A stretch of 64,000 bases of DNA from Pseudoduganella rivuli (GCF_009674485.1 NZ_WKJJ01000030.1:1-64000), one strand, 5' to 3'. Shown: positions 8,683 through 17,242, counted from the stretch's first letter. Notes: a model not told the origin generated them from the letters alone. A program made the numbers and translations.

Positions 8683-9192
8683 ATGGCTGCCCGGCGCGAT
8701 CTGTCCAATCCGCTCCCGCGCCGGGGCCTTGCGGCAGCGCTCACGACCTTGCTGTTGTCCACCGCCACGGCAGCCACCGACGGTATCCCCGACCCGCTAC
8801 CCGGCACCGCCCCCGGCGACGTCGAGCGCGGCCGCGCCATCGTGGCCAACCGCCAGCTCGGCCTGTGCCTGCTGTGCCACTCCGGCCCGATCCCGGAAGA
8901 ACCGTTCCAGGGCAACCTGGCCCCCGACTTGACGGGCGCGGGCGAGCGTTCGACGGCGGCCCAGCTACGGCTGCGCATCGTCGACCCGGGCCGCATCAAT
9001 CCCGCCACCATCATGCCCGCGTATTACAAGACGGAAGGCTTGTCGCACGTGGCGCCCCAATACCGGGGCAAGACCATCCTGACGGCGCAGCAGGTCGAAG
9101 ACGTGGTGGCTTACCTGCAAACCCTGCGCACGCTGTTTGCGCAGCCGCCGCAGCCCACGCCACCGGCCGGGCCGTCCAAGGAGAAACCGTAG
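8683..9192 (+). CDS. soxX: SoxX-like monohaem c-type cytochrome
   Basis: A 169-residue periplasmic cytochrome with an N-terminal signal peptide (to about residue 31). One haem site, CLLCH (about 64-68), is followed by SGPIPEEPFQGNLAPDLTGAG and R-x-R-x-x-D-P-x-x-x-NP-x-x-x-MPAYY, the pattern of SoxX with Met as the likely distal ligand. SoxX pairs with SoxA to attach thiosulfate to the SoxY carrier. The gene starts seven bases after the molybdenum hydroxylase gene and its stop overlaps the next start, so the whole array looks co-transcribed. Confidence 0.87.
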   Translation: MAARRDLSNPLPRRGLAAALTTLLLSTATAATDGIPDPLPGTAPGDVERGRAIVANRQLGLCLLCHSGPIPEEPFQGNLAPDLTGAGERSTAAQLRLRIVDPGRINPATIMPAYYKTEGLSHVAPQYRGKTILTAQQVEDVVAYLQTLRTLFAQPPQPTPPAGPSKEKP

Positions 9193-9680
9193 TGGCCGGC
9201 GACAGCACCCCTGCATGCATGGACCATGCCGCCACACGCCGCACCCTGCTGCGCGCGGCAGGCGCATTGCCGCTGCTGGCGCTGGTCCGCCCCGCATCCG
9301 CCACGCCGGACGAAATGCGCGCCGCCATCGCCCGCTGGACCGGGAACAAAGTCCCGAACGAAGGCAAAGTCACGTTCGACATCGCCAAACTGATCGACAA
9401 CGGCAACGCGGTCCCCGTCACCATCCGCGCCGACAGCCCGATGACGCAGCAAGACCACGTGACCGGCATCGCGCTGTTCAACGAACGCAACCCGGAAACG
9501 GACATCGTGCGCTTTACGCTGACGGCCCGCAGCGGCAAGGCGGAAGTGTCGACCCGCATCCGCTTGGCCACGTCGCAAAAGCTGGCGGCCGTGGTGCGCA
9601 TGAGCGATGGCAGCTATTGGCAGCAAACGGTGGACGTCATCGTGGCGCTGGCCGCCTGTATCGAAGGAGAGCCGATGTAA
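9192..9680 (+). CDS. soxY: SoxY sulfur carrier protein, atypical C-terminus
   Basis: I use the GTG at 9192 (TAGTG overlap with soxX; AAGGAG eight bases upstream), which gives 162 residues with a twin-arginine-like signal (TRRTLLRAAG). The body matches SoxY: an Ig-like fold with DNGNAVPVTIRADSPM and a Tyr/Trp-containing late strand. SoxY carries sulfur compounds on a cysteine in a mobile C-terminal GGCGG-type arm. Here the last residues are LAACIEGEPM: the cysteine is kept, the flanking glycines are not, and six residues follow it instead of one or two. It may still be functional in a divergent Sox type. Confidence 0.87.
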   Translation: MAGDSTPACMDHAATRRTLLRAAGALPLLALVRPASATPDEMRAAIARWTGNKVPNEGKVTFDIAKLIDNGNAVPVTIRADSPMTQQDHVTGIALFNERNPETDIVRFTLTARSGKAEVSTRIRLATSQKLAAVVRMSDGSYWQQTVDVIVALAACIEGEPM

Positions 9681-10003
9681 TGGCGCGCGCCCTGATCCAC
9701 ATGCCGTCGACGGCAAAGCGCAATGACGTGGTGGAAATCCGCGCACTGATCGGCCATCCGATGGAAACGGGCTACCGTCCCGGCCCGGACGGCAAGCCGC
9801 TGCCGCGCGACATCCTCACGTATTTCAGCTGCCGCTACAACGGCGAGGAAGTGTTCAGCGCGGAACTGCACCCTGCCGTTTCCGCCAATCCGTATATCGC
9901 GTTTTATACCGTGGCGGTGGAAACGGGCACGCTGGAATTCACGTGGACCGGCGACAAGGGTTTTGCGCAGACCGAGCGCGTCACGCTCACGGTGGCGCCA
10001 TGA
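9680..10003 (+). CDS. soxZ: SoxZ, partner of SoxY
   Basis: A 107-residue protein without signal peptide, as usual for SoxZ, which is exported together with SoxY. The pattern ALIHMP-x-x-A-x-x-x-D-V-x-E-I-x-ALIGHPMETGYR, then the FSCRYNGEEVFSAELHPAVSANPYIAFYT and FTWTGDKGF segments are characteristic. It forms the SoxYZ carrier heterodimer in the periplasm. Start and stop overlap the neighbouring genes by one and four bases. Confidence 0.93.
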   Translation: MARALIHMPSTAKRNDVVEIRALIGHPMETGYRPGPDGKPLPRDILTYFSCRYNGEEVFSAELHPAVSANPYIAFYTVAVETGTLEFTWTGDKGFAQTERVTLTVAP

Positions 10004-10809
10004 AGAGGGCGGCACGGCTCGTTGCCTGGCTGTGCGCGCTGGCTGGCGCCGCCCCGTTATTGGCCGCCGTCATCCACCCGTCACCGCCCAGGCCAGCGGA
10101 CAGCGGCGACCCCCGCCAGTCCGGCACGCACTTCATGAGCGCGGCCACGCAAGCCATGCAGCAGGACGACCGGCAAAACCCCGCCATGCTGTGGGTCGCG
10201 GGCGGTGAAACGCTGTGGCAGACCGCGGCGGGCAAGGCCAGCCGTTCTTGCATGTCCTGCCACGGCGACGCGAAGACTGCCATGCGCGGCGTGGCGGCAC
10301 GCTATCCCGCGTACGACAGCAAGGCCGGCAAAGTCATCACGCTGGCGCAGCGCATCGAACTGTGCCGGCAGGGCGCGCAGCAGGCGCCGCCGCTGGCGCC
10401 GGAAAGCGACGACTTATTGAGCCTGGAAGCGTATGTCGGCATGCAGTCGCGCGGCATGCCGCTGGCGCCGCCGCAGGACGAACAGACGCGCGCCGCGGCG
10501 GAACGGGGGAGGTTACGCTGGCAGCAGCGCATCGGCCAGTTGAACTTGTCGTGCGCGCAGTGCCATGACGATCACTGGGGTGGCAAGCTGGCCAGCGCCG
10601 TGATCCCGCAGGCGCATGCCAATGCTTACCCGATCTACCGGCTGGAATGGCAGTCGCTGGGCTCATTGCAGCGGCGCCTGCGCAATTGCATGAATGGCGT
10701 GCGCGCGGAAGCGCCGCCCTACGGCGCAATGGAACTGGTGGAACTCGAAGCCTGGCTGGCCCTGCGCGCCCGGGGGATGCCGCTGGAAACCCCGGGCGTA
10801 CGACCGTGA
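10000..10809 (+). CDS. soxA: SoxA dihaem c-type cytochrome
   Basis: A 269-residue periplasmic cytochrome with signal peptide. Two haem sites are seen, CMSCH (about 84-88) and CAQCH (about 186-190), so this is the dihaem form. The Cys in RNCMNGVRAE near residue 229 corresponds to the persulfide-forming haem ligand of SoxA. With SoxX it would catalyse the oxidative linkage of thiosulfate to SoxY. The start overlaps the soxZ stop (ATGA). No soxB or soxCD follows. Confidence 0.92.
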   Translation: MKRAARLVAWLCALAGAAPLLAAVIHPSPPRPADSGDPRQSGTHFMSAATQAMQQDDRQNPAMLWVAGGETLWQTAAGKASRSCMSCHGDAKTAMRGVAARYPAYDSKAGKVITLAQRIELCRQGAQQAPPLAPESDDLLSLEAYVGMQSRGMPLAPPQDEQTRAAAERGRLRWQQRIGQLNLSCAQCHDDHWGGKLASAVIPQAHANAYPIYRLEWQSLGSLQRRLRNCMNGVRAEAPPYGAMELVELEAWLALRARGMPLETPGVRP

Positions 10810-10819
10810 GGAGCAAGCA

Positions 10820-11428
10820 ATGAATCGACTGCGGTATTGGAAGCAAGTGCGGGAACGCGGCCCGTTGCGCGCCGCTGTGCGCGCGACAGCATGGGTCTGC
10901 ATGGCCGTTATGGCGGCACAGGCGCAAGCGCAGGATCAGCCGCAGTCGCGGGCCGCAGCCACGGCAGCGCAGCCTGCGATTGTCCCCGCATCGGCACTGC
11001 AAGCACCCACCCGCTACACGTCGCTGCCGGCCATCACCGCAGGCGCCCGCCTGGCCGCCAATTGCGCCGCGTGCCACGGCACCAGCGGCATGACGGACGG
11101 TGTCGCGCTGCCATCGCTGGCGGGGCAGGGCAAGGGCGTGTTGCTGGTGGCGCTGAAAGCGTTCAAGTCGGGCGCCCGGCAGGGAACCATCATGCCGCAG
11201 ATCGCCAAGGGCTACACGGACGAGCAACTGGCGCAACTGGCGGAATTCTTTGCCGCGCAGCCCCCGGTGCCGGTCGCGGCGCTGCCGCCATTGCAGGACA
11301 AGGCGGCAGCGGCGGAACCGCCCCCGGCATTGCGCGTCGCCGTCACCGGCTGGACACAGGAACACAGCACGTTCGCCGGATACGGCCATGTCTCACCCAT
11401 CTTGCGCGCCACCGGGGGCCAGCCATGA
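10820..11428 (+). CDS. Cytochrome c subunit of flavocytochrome c sulfide dehydrogenase (FccA-like)
   Basis: A 202-residue monohaem cytochrome with a signal peptide (cleavage near AQAQA). The haem site CAACHG (about 76-81) is followed by GTSGMTDGVALPSLAGQ and a late IMPQIAKGYTDEQLAQLAEFFA, the class I cytochrome c pattern with a Met ligand. The position directly before a flavoprotein of the sulfide dehydrogenase family points to the electron-accepting subunit. GAGGAG precedes the start; the stop overlaps the next start. The C-terminal 40 residues are Pro/Ala-rich and not part of the haem fold. Confidence 0.8.
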   Translation: MNRLRYWKQVRERGPLRAAVRATAWVCMAVMAAQAQAQDQPQSRAAATAAQPAIVPASALQAPTRYTSLPAITAGARLAANCAACHGTSGMTDGVALPSLAGQGKGVLLVALKAFKSGARQGTIMPQIAKGYTDEQLAQLAEFFAAQPPVPVAALPPLQDKAAAAEPPPALRVAVTGWTQEHSTFAGYGHVSPILRATGGQP

Positions 11429-12699
11429 AGCGCCGCGCCTTCCTGCAAACCGGCGCGGCCGGGCTGGCGGCCATGTCCGCCGTCGGCTGCGCATCGCTGC
11501 CGACATCCAGCCGCCCGCACGTGGTCGTTGTCGGCGCCGGCTATGGCGGCGCCACGGCGGCCCGTTACATCCGCCTGTGGAGCGAAGGGGAAGTCGACGT
11601 CACGATCATCGACCCGACGCCCCGTTTTATCTCCTGCCCGCTGTCGAACCTGGTGCTTGGGGGCTCCAAAGCGCTGGTGGATGTCACCCTGCGCCGCGAT
11701 GCGCTGTCGGAAAGGCATGGCGCGAAGGTGGTGCAGGATACCGTGCAAGTGGTCGATGCCGCTAAACGCACGGTAGCGCTGGCCGGCGGCAATGTGATCG
11801 CATACGACCGGTTGATCCTGTCGCCCGGCGTCGATTTCATGTGGGACCAGTTGCCCGGCATGCTGAAACCCGGCGCGCAGGACCGCGTGCTGCACGCGTG
11901 GAAAGCGGGTGCGCAAACCGTGGCATTGCGCGCGCAACTGGAAGCCATGCCCGATGGCGGCGTCTATGCATTGACAGTGCCGCCCGCGCCATACCGCTGT
12001 CCGCCCGGCCCGTATGAGCGCGCCTGCCAGGTGGCCCATTACTTCAGCCGCCACAAGCCGAAATCCAAGGTGCTGCTGCTCGACGCGAATGACGACGTGG
12101 TATCGAAAGGTCCGCTGTTCAAGAAAGCGTGGAAAGAACGCTATGGCGGCATCATCGAATACCGGCCCGGCTTCAAGACCGTGGATATCGACGCCATTTC
12201 GAACACCGCCGTGTCAGAACTGGGCGACAAAGTCCAGGCCGACGTGCTGAACGTGGTGCCGCCGCAGCGCGCCGCCGCCATTGCCGTGCAGGCGGGCGTC
12301 GCCAATGGCAACGGGCGCTGGTGCGTGGTGGATTTCCTCACGTTCGAATCGACCGCCGTGCCTTTCATCCACGTGCTGGGCGATGCCTTGCAGGCCGCGC
12401 CGCTGATGCCGAAATCCGCGCACATGGCGAACCAGCATGCGAAAGTGTGCGCCGCCGCCATCGTGGACTTGCTGGCAGGACGCGCGCCGGAACCGAAACC
12501 CACGCTGACCAACACGTGCTACAGCTTCGTCTCGGACCGCGACGTGATCCACGTGGCGTCCGTGCACGCCTATGACGCGGACAAGAAAACCTTGCTGGTG
12601 GTGCCGGGATCAGGGGGCGTGTCGGCCGCCGCGAATGAAACGGAAGGCGTGTACGCGATGTCCTGGGCGCGCAACATTTGGCGGGATACGTTGGGATAA
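11425..12699 (+). CDS. Flavocytochrome c sulfide dehydrogenase flavoprotein subunit (FccB/SoxF-like)
   Basis: A 424-residue FAD-dependent oxidoreductase with a twin-arginine signal (KRRAFLQTGAAG) that also has a Cys after AVG. The FAD-binding VVVGAGYGGATAARYI starts near residue 34. RFISCPLSNLVLGG and YRCPPGPYERACQV hold the redox cysteines of the family. It would oxidise sulfide or sulfane sulfur in the periplasm and pass electrons to the cytochrome encoded just upstream. The last 90 bases overlap the 3' end of the opposite patatin gene, an unusually long convergent overlap. Confidence 0.9.
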   Translation: MKRRAFLQTGAAGLAAMSAVGCASLPTSSRPHVVVVGAGYGGATAARYIRLWSEGEVDVTIIDPTPRFISCPLSNLVLGGSKALVDVTLRRDALSERHGAKVVQDTVQVVDAAKRTVALAGGNVIAYDRLILSPGVDFMWDQLPGMLKPGAQDRVLHAWKAGAQTVALRAQLEAMPDGGVYALTVPPAPYRCPPGPYERACQVAHYFSRHKPKSKVLLLDANDDVVSKGPLFKKAWKERYGGIIEYRPGFKTVDIDAISNTAVSELGDKVQADVLNVVPPQRAAAIAVQAGVANGNGRWCVVDFLTFESTAVPFIHVLGDALQAAPLMPKSAHMANQHAKVCAAAIVDLLAGRAPEPKPTLTNTCYSFVSDRDVIHVASVHAYDADKKTLLVVPGSGGVSAAANETEGVYAMSWARNIWRDTLG

Positions 12700-15600
12700 A
12701 CTCGGTTGAGCTAACTGTGCCTGGGCTAATTGCTCCTGCACCAAGTGCTCCTGCACCAAGTGCGCCTGCGATACCTGCGCGTGTAGCCCATGCGGTTGCG
12801 ATGCGTGCGTGGGCAGACGGTGTGGCTGGGGTCGGTGGATTGGCAGTGGTGGCGGCACGTGCGGAGGCAGGTTGCCCGGTCCATGCGGATGGTGCGGCCG
12901 GTGCCCGCAGTATTTCTGCTGCAGCGCCTGCGCGGCGCTGATCAAGTCCGGATACATGGCCACCTGCGCAAACACGGCCTGCGCGATGTCATAGCCCAGT
13001 TGCCGGTAACTCTCGAACTGGTCCTCCCCATAAAACTGGTCGCCCGTGGATTCGTGCGGGAAGCGCGGATGGCGCGCCTTGTATTGCAGCACCGCCGCAT
13101 CTTCGCGGCCCGTCATGGCGGCTTTCAGGTAAATCAGCACGCCATGTTCGCCATTGCCGTAATCGATGGAGCCGATGGCAAAGCGCCGCCGCGCCCACGG
13201 CGTTTCACTGCCGGCCGCCGTGACGGGAACGATTTCCGTGAAATCGATATCGACCTTCACGCCGAAATCCACTTCGCACATGCGGATCAATGTGCCCAGG
13301 CCTTCGAAGCGGTAATGGTGGTCGCATTCCGCGTCGCTGGCGATGATGACCTTGCAGCGCCGCCGCACCAGTTCATAGACGGCCAGGTTTTCAAAGTGCC
13401 CGCCATCGGAAATCATCAGGTAATTCGAGCGCCCTTCGGCGGCGCCAAACAATTCCTTGACGAGGTAGCGGATGCTGAACGATGGAGAGGGACGCGTGAT
13501 GTGCGCCAGCTTGGGATTGGGGAACCACCAGCCGAGGCGGACATTGAACATGGTCAGCATGAAGGCCGTGCCGGGCGACGTGTGGTAACCCATGTTGGGG
13601 CTGGCCGCCGCGCCGGAAACGGAAATCGCCTGCGCCAGCGTCGGTTGCGACGCGCGCCCGCAATATTGCGCAATGGGCCGGTAACCCAGCGGCACATAGC
13701 CGCCGCAATCCGTGCGCAGGTAATAACCGGTGCCGGCCCGGTACGGCGTCAGCACATAGGATGCGGCATGGCGCGAATGCAGCGACAAATCGCTGGAGCC
13801 GCCCAGGTTCAGCGCGCAGCAGACGATATGCAGCGGCCCGGCCAGCGCCCGCTGCGGGCCCGTGGAGGGCGTCAAGCCTTCGCCGCCCAGGTCCGGCATT
13901 GGCATGTCGTCGTCGTCGTCGAACAGCGTAAAGCGCTGCGGCGTGCGTTCGCGCGGCACAAAACGCGTGGCGCCCAGGTAGCAGCGCGACAGGCGGCCCC
14001 GGTAAAACGAATTCAGGCTGAAGACATTGATGTCGACCCGCCACGCAAACACGCTGGCCGCCAGCAGCAGGCCGGCCAGGGTGGACAGGATCACCATCGG
14101 CGACGGGAACGACATGTCGAGCCAGTAATAGCGCTCCATGCCCGCCAGCGTGCAGCAACTGTCGCTGGCCGTGTACACCATGACCAGGTGCAGCAGCGCC
14201 GCCACACCGATGCACATGCCCGCGATGAACACGTAGGGTCCGACCACCGCCAACAGGTTCAGCAGGCGGCCGGTGAACGTGGTGTCGGCTACGCTGACCT
14301 TCGGCCCCTGCGTACTGCCGGCATTGCCTGCGATCAGGCCGCCCAGGGTGCTGACCAGCCACCCGCCCAGCGCCGGCAGCGAAATCCAGTCGCTGTTAAG
14401 CGCCGTCAGCCCCCACAACGGGCCGAACACGGCCGCCACCGACACCAGCATCCACGCCACGCCGTAGACCAGCAGCCACGCGCCCAGCCGCGACCACCAC
14501 TCGCGCACGCCTTCCGGCGAATGGCGCCCCAGCATGCCGATCTGCACCACGATGGTCAGGGAAAACGCATACAGCACCAGCGCCGGCCCCCACACCAGCG
14601 CATACCACGCGCCCTGCTGCCAGTTGCGCTGGTCCGGCAATTGCGCCCACTGGTGCATCAAGAGCATGATGAACGACAGCAGCGCGTGCAGCACCACCAT
14701 CGAGGGCAGGGGCGCCAGCAGCGCGGCCAGCAGGCTGCGCCGGCTGGGCACGCGGGAAAAATACGACAGCGGCCACAAGGCGACAAACGTGAGGGCCAGC
14801 GGGAAGGGCCAGTAGCGCCAGCCCTCCATGAAGAACTGGCCATAGGTGCCGAGATCGACCATCGACGACGGCACGTGCGAACCGACCGCCAGCCCCCACA
14901 TGACGGCGGACAGGAAATACCCCGTCAGCAGCAGCGGAATGATGACCAGCGCCTGCGTCAGTCCCTGGCCGTAATCGATGCGGCGCGGCGCCCGCGCGGC
15001 GATCCAGCCGGGGATCAGGCGCCGTCCCGCGTACAGCATGGGCTTGGCCAGCCGCACGCCGGCCGGCAGCAGGAACAGCCCCGCCAGCATGATGGGAATG
15101 GCCGTCAGCAGCGACAGCGTCAGGCTGTTGCGCTTGTCTTCGAACGGGCTGTAATCCATGTAGTAGCAAATGCCGTACGCCACGGCGATGCAGGCGGCGG
15201 AACACAGGACGCCCGCTTTCCAGTGGCGGGCCTTCAATTGCGGCACGTCGCGCCGCGTGGTCAGGCGCCAGTGGTTGGCCGCCACGCCGGACACGGCCAG
15301 CACGAACAGCACGACCGACGTCCAGCGCCAGTTGCCCATGTCCGGCCATGCCGTGAACAGCCACAGCAGGGGGCGCGGCACCAGCAGCAGCGCGGCCATG
15401 AACAGGATCACCGTCACCTGCACCAGCAGCGCATTGCGCACCCACGTGGTGACCATCGACCAGGCGTCCGCGCTGAAGATGCCGAACTGGGGCGACAGGT
15501 AATTCGAATAGCGCCGCAGGTGCGCAATCGATTCGCGCCAGTTGGCCGTGCGCGACAGCCAGTCGGTGGCGGCCTGTGCATAGCAATGGCGGTACAGCCG

Positions 15601-15969
15601 GTTGCCGCCGATGGCAGCAGGGACTTTGTCATTGGCCAGCGCATCGCGCCGCCCCGCAGCGCGGCGGCAATTCGCGCTCAGCCAGGCGCCGATATAGCCG
15701 CCGCCGGAGACGGTGGACAGGTAATCGATTGAACGCAGCCGGTCCTGCTCCTTCAGCGCTTCCAGCACGCCGAGGCCGAAAGTGGCGCTGCGGATGCCGC
15801 CGCCGGACAGCGCCAGTCCCGTCAGCGAGTCGGCAACGGCGCGGGGCGCCTGCTGAGCTTCACCGGGCGGTTGTTGCAGGGCGCGCCGCAAAGCGATGTT
15901 GCGCAACTCTTCCTGCTGCATGGGAAGGGGCAGCGCCTGGTCCGCAAGCCATGTGTAGTGCGTGTCCAT
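12610..15969 (-). CDS. Large membrane-anchored patatin-like phospholipase
   Basis: A 1119-residue protein. The patatin active site is split by a membrane region: the oxyanion loop ALSGGGIRSATFGLGVLEAL near residue 54 and the nucleophile motif STVSGGGYIG near 86 lie N-terminal, about a dozen hydrophobic segments occupy roughly 180-660, and the catalytic Asp motif SDGGHFENLAVYELVRRR lies near 860. It would hydrolyse acyl lipids at the membrane. The tail after about residue 1030 is His/Pro/Gln-rich with short tandem repeats, and its last 29 residues are read antisense through fccB, so the present stop is probably not ancestral. A DUF5675 gene lies six bases upstream in the same direction. Confidence 0.85.
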   Translation of the reverse strand: MDTHYTWLADQALPLPMQQEELRNIALRRALQQPPGEAQQAPRAVADSLTGLALSGGGIRSATFGLGVLEALKEQDRLRSIDYLSTVSGGGYIGAWLSANCRRAAGRRDALANDKVPAAIGGNRLYRHCYAQAATDWLSRTANWRESIAHLRRYSNYLSPQFGIFSADAWSMVTTWVRNALLVQVTVILFMAALLLVPRPLLWLFTAWPDMGNWRWTSVVLFVLAVSGVAANHWRLTTRRDVPQLKARHWKAGVLCSAACIAVAYGICYYMDYSPFEDKRNSLTLSLLTAIPIMLAGLFLLPAGVRLAKPMLYAGRRLIPGWIAARAPRRIDYGQGLTQALVIIPLLLTGYFLSAVMWGLAVGSHVPSSMVDLGTYGQFFMEGWRYWPFPLALTFVALWPLSYFSRVPSRRSLLAALLAPLPSMVVLHALLSFIMLLMHQWAQLPDQRNWQQGAWYALVWGPALVLYAFSLTIVVQIGMLGRHSPEGVREWWSRLGAWLLVYGVAWMLVSVAAVFGPLWGLTALNSDWISLPALGGWLVSTLGGLIAGNAGSTQGPKVSVADTTFTGRLLNLLAVVGPYVFIAGMCIGVAALLHLVMVYTASDSCCTLAGMERYYWLDMSFPSPMVILSTLAGLLLAASVFAWRVDINVFSLNSFYRGRLSRCYLGATRFVPRERTPQRFTLFDDDDDMPMPDLGGEGLTPSTGPQRALAGPLHIVCCALNLGGSSDLSLHSRHAASYVLTPYRAGTGYYLRTDCGGYVPLGYRPIAQYCGRASQPTLAQAISVSGAAASPNMGYHTSPGTAFMLTMFNVRLGWWFPNPKLAHITRPSPSFSIRYLVKELFGAAEGRSNYLMISDGGHFENLAVYELVRRRCKVIIASDAECDHHYRFEGLGTLIRMCEVDFGVKVDIDFTEIVPVTAAGSETPWARRRFAIGSIDYGNGEHGVLIYLKAAMTGREDAAVLQYKARHPRFPHESTGDQFYGEDQFESYRQLGYDIAQAVFAQVAMYPDLISAAQALQQKYCGHRPHHPHGPGNLPPHVPPPLPIHRPQPHRLPTHASQPHGLHAQVSQAHLVQEHLVQEQLAQAQLAQPSLSQRIPPNVARPGHRVHAFRFIRGGRHAP
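12731..12770. repeat. 15-bp tandem repeat in the patatin gene tail
   Basis: TGCTCCTGCACCAAG occurs twice in direct succession (12731-12745, 12746-12760) and continues as a decayed third copy. On the minus strand it encodes repeated LVQE[HQ]/LAQAQ units in the low-complexity C-terminus of the patatin protein. Confidence 0.85.
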
Positions 15970-15975
15970 GGCCTT

Positions 15976-16371
15976 TCAATGCACGTGCAGCAGGATTTTT
16001 TCCTTGCTGCGCAGCGCCGCTTCCAGCTGGACGAATAAATGGTCGAACGCCATTTTGCTCGCGTGGATGCGGTCCTGGCCCTGTTCCAGTCCCACCAGGA
16101 TGCAGCCTTGCGTGTCTTCCGGTGTGTTGCCGGTATGAATGCGCACACCGTCATACTCCGGCACGTTCAGCAACATCGGCAGCATGCGCCGGAAATGTTC
16201 CGAGTACGTGATGACCACTTCGTAGTCGCCGGCGGGAATGGCAGTGATTCCCGGAATCTTTTTTGGCCGCACGGTGTCTTCCAGCGTGAAACATTCGAAC
16301 TGGCCGTTGACGGACAAGGTGCCGATGGTGGATTTGCCGGACAGCGTGGTGCGTTGCAGGTCCAGGTTCAT
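15976..16371 (-). CDS. DUF5675 family protein
   Basis: A 131-residue protein with the DUF5675 pattern: FTLEDTVRP-x-K-I-x-GITAIPAGDY, then P-x-LLNVP-x-YDGVRIHTGNTPEDTQGCILVG. The conserved His, Thr and Cys of the RIHTGNT/EDT-x-GC region suggest an active site similar to L,D-transpeptidase/YkuD-like folds, but I know of no proven activity. Family members occur in phage and secretion loci. Here it sits immediately upstream of the patatin gene in the same direction with a strong GGGAGG ribosome-binding site, so a two-gene unit is likely. Confidence 0.8.
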   Translation of the reverse strand: MNLDLQRTTLSGKSTIGTLSVNGQFECFTLEDTVRPKKIPGITAIPAGDYEVVITYSEHFRRMLPMLLNVPEYDGVRIHTGNTPEDTQGCILVGLEQGQDRIHASKMAFDHLFVQLEAALRSKEKILLHVH

Positions 16372-16556
16372 GGTCGCCTCCCATAGCGCTATACGTTCAA
16401 GTTATACGTTCAACTTAGCGCGCTGCCCCGGGGCAGAAATACGCGCATTGTCACAGCGATGGGATTTGGACCGGATTGAATAGATTTAGTTCGTGCGATG
16501 TGCGCTTTGTACGACAAATAATTCTTAACGGCTGAGCTGCCATTGCCAGCATCAAG

Positions 16557-17213
16557 TCAAAGCCCGCGCTCCAGCAACTGTAAGCGTTTCCGGAACGCCG
16601 CCTTCAACCGGTACACCTGCGCCGGCCGGTGCGCACCGGTCGCCAGCATCTGCCCTTCGATGGCTTCCAGCATATCCATCTCATCCATTTTGCGGCGGAA
16701 GCTGACCTTGTTGAGCGGCTCGCCCATCAGCACTTCATACACCTTTTGCAGTTGCGGCAAGGTGAACGATTCGCCCGCCAGGTAGCACGGCAAGGATGAG
16801 TACTGGCTCTTGCTGCGCAAGCGCTGCACGGCGGCATCGAGGATGGTTTTGTGGTCGAATGGCAATTGCAGTGCACTGTCGACGTCGGCCAGCAGCACGC
16901 GTTCCTGTTGAATCAAGGTGGCCGGCACCAGCGCGTAATACGCAATGGAAATCGACCACCCGCGCGGATCGCGGGCCGGGCCGGAAAACGACGCCAGTTG
17001 TTCCAGGTACGGAGGAACAATCCCGGCCTTGTCGCGCAGCATGCGCATGGCCGCATCGTGGGTATCGGCGTCCGAGTCCACGTGAATATAACCGCCGGGC
17101 AGCGCTGCCACACCTTTGTAGGGTTCGCGTTCGCGTTTCAGTAACGCGACTTTCAAACCGTCGTCCTGCAAGGTCAGCAGTACTACGTCGACAGTGCAGA
17201 TGACAGGATCCAA
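16557..17213 (-). CDS. nrtR: NrtR-type Nudix-related transcriptional regulator of NAD metabolism
   Basis: A 218-residue protein from a TTG start with GGAG eight bases upstream. The N-terminal half is a Nudix fold (residues about 1-140), but the Nudix box GGYIHVDSDADTHDAAMRML has lost the catalytic glutamates of G-x5-E-x7-REUxEE, as in NrtR regulators that sense ADP-ribose rather than cleave it. The C-terminal part (about 150-218) is winged-helix-like, with FTLPQLQKVYEVLMGEPLNKVSFRRKM. It is divergent from four NAD salvage genes, the classic NrtR context. The shared 138-base intergenic region carries three ACTTAGT/ACTAAGT boxes, suitable for repression of both sides. Confidence 0.88.
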   Translation of the reverse strand: MDPVICTVDVVLLTLQDDGLKVALLKREREPYKGVAALPGGYIHVDSDADTHDAAMRMLRDKAGIVPPYLEQLASFSGPARDPRGWSISIAYYALVPATLIQQERVLLADVDSALQLPFDHKTILDAAVQRLRSKSQYSSLPCYLAGESFTLPQLQKVYEVLMGEPLNKVSFRRKMDEMDMLEAIEGQMLATGAHRPAQVYRLKAAFRKRLQLLERGL

Positions 17214-17235
17214 GGGCTGCTCCAGCTTTCTTTTG

Positions 17236-17242
17236 ACTTAGT
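17236..17242. promoter_or_regulatory. Extra ACTTAGT half-site near the nrtR start
   Basis: ACTTAGT lies 23-29 bases upstream of the nrtR start codon and repeats the arm of the palindrome in the pncA promoter. It may let NrtR control its own gene. Confidence 0.4.

Noticed and set aside
6516..9014. An 832-codon minus-strand frame opposite the molybdenum hydroxylase
   Set aside because: The plus strand carries unmistakable molybdopterin and SoxX motifs; the antisense frame is a GC-codon artefact.
12790..15732. A 980-codon plus-strand frame opposite the patatin gene
   Set aside because: It is Arg/His/Gln-rich without domains and mirrors a high-GC coding gene whose patatin motifs are clear on the minus strand.
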